Source of the DNA: CAYHDV01 sp047619465
GTDB taxonomy: Bacteria; Patescibacteriota; Minisyncoccia; Phycocordibacterales; CSBR16-119
Direction of reading: 5' to 3'
DNA length: 32,776 nucleotides
Assembly: GCA_047619465.1 (NCBI GenBank)
Contig: JBLHJW010000004.1
Span: 1-32,776, forward strand
Made by a program: the position numbers and the translations under genes. The notes under the pieces were generated by a model. That model was given only the letters and a program-made list of their open reading frames with translations, was not told the DNA's origin and did no database searches. Shown one piece after another: positions 30,125-32,776 of the stretch. Numbering within the stretch: the stretch's first letter is position 1; every line of letters begins with the position of its first letter.

Positions 30125-31522
30125 ATGTTAGATATAAAAGCATTAAATTTAGCTCTTGATCAATTAGAAGAAGAGCGACGAGTCCCAAAAGTTAAAATTA
30201 TAGAGTCGCTAGAGCAAGCACTTGCTGCAGCATACAGAAAGGACTTTGGGAAAAAACATCAAATCATACGATCAAAAATTGATCTTGAATCTGGAGCTAT
30301 GGAGTTCTGGCAAATCAAGATTGTAGTAGATGAAACGACGGTTCGAATCCCTGAAGAAGGAGAGGAGGAGCCAGAGGAGGAGCGAAAACCATTTCACAAA
30401 AGAAATGAGGTTGTGGAAGATGTTCCAGAGGGTGAAGAGAAACTTCCTTTATACAATGAAGAGAAACACATATTCATAGACGCCGCAAAACTAATAAGGA
30501 AAGACGCGAAACTTGAGGAGGAACTTGTCTTTCCACTTGAGACAGAGGAAGAATTTGGACGGGTTGCAGCTCAAACAGCAAAGCAGGTAATCATGCAAGG
30601 AATCCGAGAAGCGGAAAGAGAGAGCGTGATCTCAGAGTACGGAGACAAAGAAGGGACCGTAGTGAGTGGGACAATCCAAAAGATTGACCGTGGAAATGTA
30701 ATCATAGATTTTGGAAGAGCCACAGGAATGCTGCCAAAGAAAGAGCAAATTCCTGGAGAGTTCTACCGACAAGGAGCTCGTATTAAAGCCTATCTATATT
30801 CCGTAGAAGAAGGAACTCGTGGAGTGAACTTGTGGCTATCTAGAACTCACCCGCAATTCCTATTAGAGTTATTTGCAATCGAAGCACCTGAAGTTGCTGG
30901 AGAAGTAGTTGAACTAAAAGCAATCGCAAGAGAGCCTGGAGCAAGATCAAAGGTTGCCGTCTGGTCAAATGACGAAGGTATCGACCCTATTGGATCACTT
31001 GTAGGTCAAAGAGGAGTTCGAGTTACAACAGTTATGAATGAGCTTGGTGGTGAAAAGATAGACATCATAGAATGGTCAGAGGATTCAGCAGAATTTGTCG
31101 CCGCCAGCCTATCCCCCGCTAAAGTTATTGATATTCACATAAACGAGGAAACAAAGGAGGCTGTTGTAGAAGTTGCAGAAGACCAGCTATCACTAGCTAT
31201 TGGTAAGGGAGGCCAAAACGTAAGACTAGCAGCCAGACTTACAGGTTGGAAGATTGATATTAAAGGTATCCAAAGTGAAGGTTCAAAAGAAAGCGAGGAA
31301 GAAGACGGAGATAAAATATCTGAAAAAGATGACAAAGAGTACGGATCACTTGAAGACTTAAAAGAAGCCGTTTCTGATGTTGTTAATGACGAAGAAAAAG
31401 AGGACAAAGTGGATCAAGCTCAGGACGAAGAAACTCCCGCAGAGGGAAAAGACGTCGCGCCAGAGGCCAGTGAGAAGGAAGAATCAGAAGTGGCAGAAGA
31501 AACAAAGAGCGAAGATAAATAA
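30125..31522 (+). CDS. nusA: transcription termination/antitermination factor NusA
   Basis: 465 residues. It binds RNA polymerase and RNA and modulates pausing, termination and antitermination. The N-terminal domain (about 1-170) is interrupted by a charged insertion (about 74-116, EEGEEEPEEERK then KRNEVVEDVPEGEEK). S1 domain about 176-242 (EGTVVSGTIQKIDRGNVIID). KH1 has DPIGSLVGQRGVRV (287-300) and KH2 has AIGKGGQNVRLAARLTGWKI (358-377). The last 80 residues are very acidic (EESEVAEETKSEDK at the end), replacing the helical repeats of E. coli NusA. It is divergent from murA; an imperfectly terminator-like hairpin follows before ppa. Confidence 0.96.
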   Translation: MLDIKALNLALDQLEEERRVPKVKIIESLEQALAAAYRKDFGKKHQIIRSKIDLESGAMEFWQIKIVVDETTVRIPEEGEEEPEEERKPFHKRNEVVEDVPEGEEKLPLYNEEKHIFIDAAKLIRKDAKLEEELVFPLETEEEFGRVAAQTAKQVIMQGIREAERESVISEYGDKEGTVVSGTIQKIDRGNVIIDFGRATGMLPKKEQIPGEFYRQGARIKAYLYSVEEGTRGVNLWLSRTHPQFLLELFAIEAPEVAGEVVELKAIAREPGARSKVAVWSNDEGIDPIGSLVGQRGVRVTTVMNELGGEKIDIIEWSEDSAEFVAASLSPAKVIDIHINEETKEAVVEVAEDQLSLAIGKGGQNVRLAARLTGWKIDIKGIQSEGSKESEEEDGDKISEKDDKEYGSLEDLKEAVSDVVNDEEKEDKVDQAQDEETPAEGKDVAPEASEKEESEVAEETKSEDK

Positions 31523-31540
31523 TTTATAAACTAAACCACT

Positions 31541-31569
31541 AGACCCTGTCTCGTGTCGAGACAGGGTCT
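31541..31569 (+). terminator. hairpin between nusA and ppa, terminator or attenuator
   Basis: A 12-bp perfect stem (AGACCCTGTCTC / GAGACAGGGTCT, 31541-31552, 31558-31569) with loop GTGTC. Only a short T-run (TTT with the stem end) follows, so termination may be partial and allow read-through into ppa. Confidence 0.65.
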
Positions 31570-31597
31570 TTGGCATCGAATCAGAGCAACAAAACAT

Positions 31598-32146
31598 ATG
31601 AACATGAACCTTTGGCATGAGATATCTCGAGGAGCAACTCCAGAAGAGATAAACGTAATTATTGAAATACCAAAAAACTCAGCCAATAAGTACGAGATAG
31701 ACAAGGAAACTGGTCTTATTGCACTAGACAGAGCAAACTACAATTCAGCGGCATACCCTTTTGATTATGGATTTGTTCCTCAAACACTTTGGGAAGATAA
31801 TGACCCTCTAGATGTGATTGTACTCGCTACTTACCCACTAGCACCGGGAATACTTGTGAAAGCTAGACCCGTAGCTGTCATGGAGATGATTGATGATGGG
31901 GAGTCTGACTATAAAATAATAGCTGTCCCTGTTGAAGACAGACGATGGGAAGATGTTCAGGATATAGAGGATATAAACAAACACAACCTAAAAGAATACA
32001 AACATTTCTTCGAGACATACAAGTCTCTTAAAAGTGATGGTACAGAAGTTGTGGTTACCATACCTAAAATAAGCGGTAAAAAAGAAGCCATAGAAGCCAT
32101 AGAAAAATCCGTTAGAATCTACGAAGAAAAATACGGGAAAAAATAA
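31598..32146 (+). CDS. ppa: inorganic pyrophosphatase, family I
   Basis: 182 residues from the ATG at 31598 (MNMNLWHEISRG); an ATG two codons later is equally possible. A GTG in the upstream hairpin loop is unlikely to be used. Family I marks: VIIEIPKNSANKYEIDKETG, LDRANYNSAAYPFDYGFVPQTL, the metal motif DNDPLDV, DDGESDYKIIAVP and HFFETYKSLKSDG. It hydrolyses pyrophosphate from biosynthetic reactions. No separate promoter is evident, so it may depend on read-through from nusA. Its own terminator follows immediately. Confidence 0.96.
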   Translation: MNMNLWHEISRGATPEEINVIIEIPKNSANKYEIDKETGLIALDRANYNSAAYPFDYGFVPQTLWEDNDPLDVIVLATYPLAPGILVKARPVAVMEMIDDGESDYKIIAVPVEDRRWEDVQDIEDINKHNLKEYKHFFETYKSLKSDGTEVVVTIPKISGKKEAIEAIEKSVRIYEEKYGKK

Positions 32147-32148
32147 TT

Positions 32149-32177
32149 AAAAAAACACCATCATTGGTGTTTTTTTG
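32149..32177 (+). terminator. terminator of ppa
   Basis: Stem AAAAAAACACCA / TGGTGTTTTTTT (32149-32160, 32165-32176) with a 4-base loop and a T-run, three bases after the stop. Confidence 0.92.
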
Positions 32178-32183
32178 TTTGTC

Positions 32184-32212
32184 TTGACAATTGAAACTCT
32201 TAGGAGTAAAAA
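32184..32212 (+). promoter_or_regulatory. possible promoter of the 32238 gene
   Basis: TTGACA (32184-32189), a 17-base spacer and TAAAAA (32207-32212, weak). GAAG and CTTC flank TAAACG around 32213-32226, a small inverted repeat near the predicted start. Confidence 0.4.
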
Positions 32213-32237
32213 GAAGTAAACGCTTCATTCTTATACA

Positions 32238-32702
32238 ATGAGTAAAATTAAAAAAATATCACCAAGAACAGTTTTCTATTTACCGTTTTTAAAAAAACTT
32301 AAGGTTGTTTTTAAAAATAGTATATATTTAATTCCTATATCAGAGGTTGTATGTCTGAGAAAAAAAAGGTTAGGAATGTTGGAAATTTTTACGATAGATG
32401 ACATGCTTAATAGTAGATCATCTAGCTTTCAAGTAGACAGTTCAATGATTAGAGTTGTAGAAAATCTACAGTCACGTCCTGAGCTGAATTTTCTGCAAAC
32501 AAGAAAGGGTGTCTTGATCAATGGTAACTATCTTAGTCAGATCTATGATAGTGAAGGCTCTCAGTTTTTATACCAGAAAATAACTCAGGGTTCTGATTCT
32601 ACTGAGCTAGAGTACTATGTAGTAAATTCGTTTTGGCCCAAAATAGCCAAAAATCTCAGATTAAAAGATCGCACGCTATTAGAAAAAGAAAGGCGAAAGT
32701 AA
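32238..32702 (+). CDS. possible LytTR-like DNA-binding protein
   Basis: 154 residues. The order of strands resembles a LytTR domain: VVFKNSIYLIPISEVVCLR (compare 'i.l.dI.yie'), a middle part ending RPELNFLQTRKGVLINGNYL (compare 'F.rihrsyiVN..yI') and a C-terminal YYVVNSFWPKIAKNLRL (compare 'vsr.y...l...l'). Similarity is weak and the His/Arg of the classical 'HRS' is not kept (TRKG instead), so this is a tentative call. The N-terminus is basic and no receiver or membrane domain is attached. If correct, it is an orphan transcription regulator. It is a single-gene unit with its own terminator. Confidence 0.55.
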   Translation: MSKIKKISPRTVFYLPFLKKLKVVFKNSIYLIPISEVVCLRKKRLGMLEIFTIDDMLNSRSSSFQVDSSMIRVVENLQSRPELNFLQTRKGVLINGNYLSQIYDSEGSQFLYQKITQGSDSTELEYYVVNSFWPKIAKNLRLKDRTLLEKERRK

Positions 32703-32725
32703 AAAACCCCAGGTAATGGGGTTTT
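32701..32725 (+). terminator. terminator of the 32238 gene
   Basis: Stem AAAAACCCCA / TGGGGTTTTT (32701-32710, 32716-32725), overlapping the TAA stop. The last 50 bases of the window hold nothing I can support. Confidence 0.9.
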
Positions 32726-32776
32726 TGTAATATATCAAGAAACTCTACGTCATATATATAGCAGTTATGTTTTGTC

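Noticed and set aside
30338..30352. GGTTCGAATCC, resembling a tRNA T-loop
   Set aside because: It lies in the nusA coding frame (VRIPEEG) and no acceptor stem, D-arm or anticodon arm can be built around it.
31502..31600. Fluoride or other riboswitch before ppa
   Set aside because: Only a simple hairpin is visible; the conserved bases of the fluoride riboswitch are not present.

Overview
The window reads as a piece of a small, AT-rich genome of the Candidate Phyla Radiation (Patescibacteria, most like Parcubacteria). This rests on gene content and style, not on a marker search: compact housekeeping genes, a split ComEC, a standalone archaeal-type CMP kinase, a MurA with Asp in place of the catalytic Cys, and large secreted proteins with GW-rich, Ig-like and DNDGDG repeats. 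TGA acts as a stop (murB ends in TGA), so the UGA-glycine code of some CPR lineages is not used here.

Layout. 1-2839: two secreted proteins on the minus strand, a BspA/DUF285 repeat protein cut by the window edge and a protein with a degenerate type-A (T9SS-like) C-terminal sorting domain. 2939-4846: rpsL-rpsG, an M50 site-2 protease and divergent rpmB. 4900-10696: a minus-strand DNA-uptake and nucleic-acid block (standalone ComEC-type metallo-beta-lactamase, a frameshifted small secreted protein, CMP kinase, ComEC membrane channel, RNase HI, RecJ). 10812-12805: plus-strand unknown gene, HIT protein and unknown membrane protein. 12974-14852: tpiA-pgk. 14912-22241: a surface-protein region with a 1195-residue modular adhesin bearing a YadA-like head, a second sorting-domain protein, a 47-bp tandem repeat, and a three-gene operon of two small repeat-tailed membrane proteins plus a large Ig-like surface protein. 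22316-29951: peptidoglycan precursor genes (murF; murA-murB-murE; an Mpl/MurC-type ligase) with an unknown gene beside them. 30125-32702: nusA, ppa and a possible LytTR-type regulator.

How the genes fit together. MurA, MurB, MurE (with the DNPR signature of meso-diaminopimelate enzymes) and MurF cover much of the cytoplasmic route to a DAP-type muropeptide, and the Mpl-like ligase could re-attach salvaged peptide. ComEC, its detached hydrolase domain, RecJ, RNase H and the CMP kinase fit DNA uptake and nucleotide reuse in a cell that scavenges. The secreted proteins are candidates for attachment to a partner cell or surface.

Expression signals are a consistent theme. Shine-Dalgarno sequences are nearly absent, and a -10-like box (TATAAT or TACAAT) sits only 5-8 bases before the start codon of at least eight genes, which predicts leaderless mRNAs. 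Most transcription units end in clear hairpin plus T-run terminators, several of them symmetric between convergent genes.
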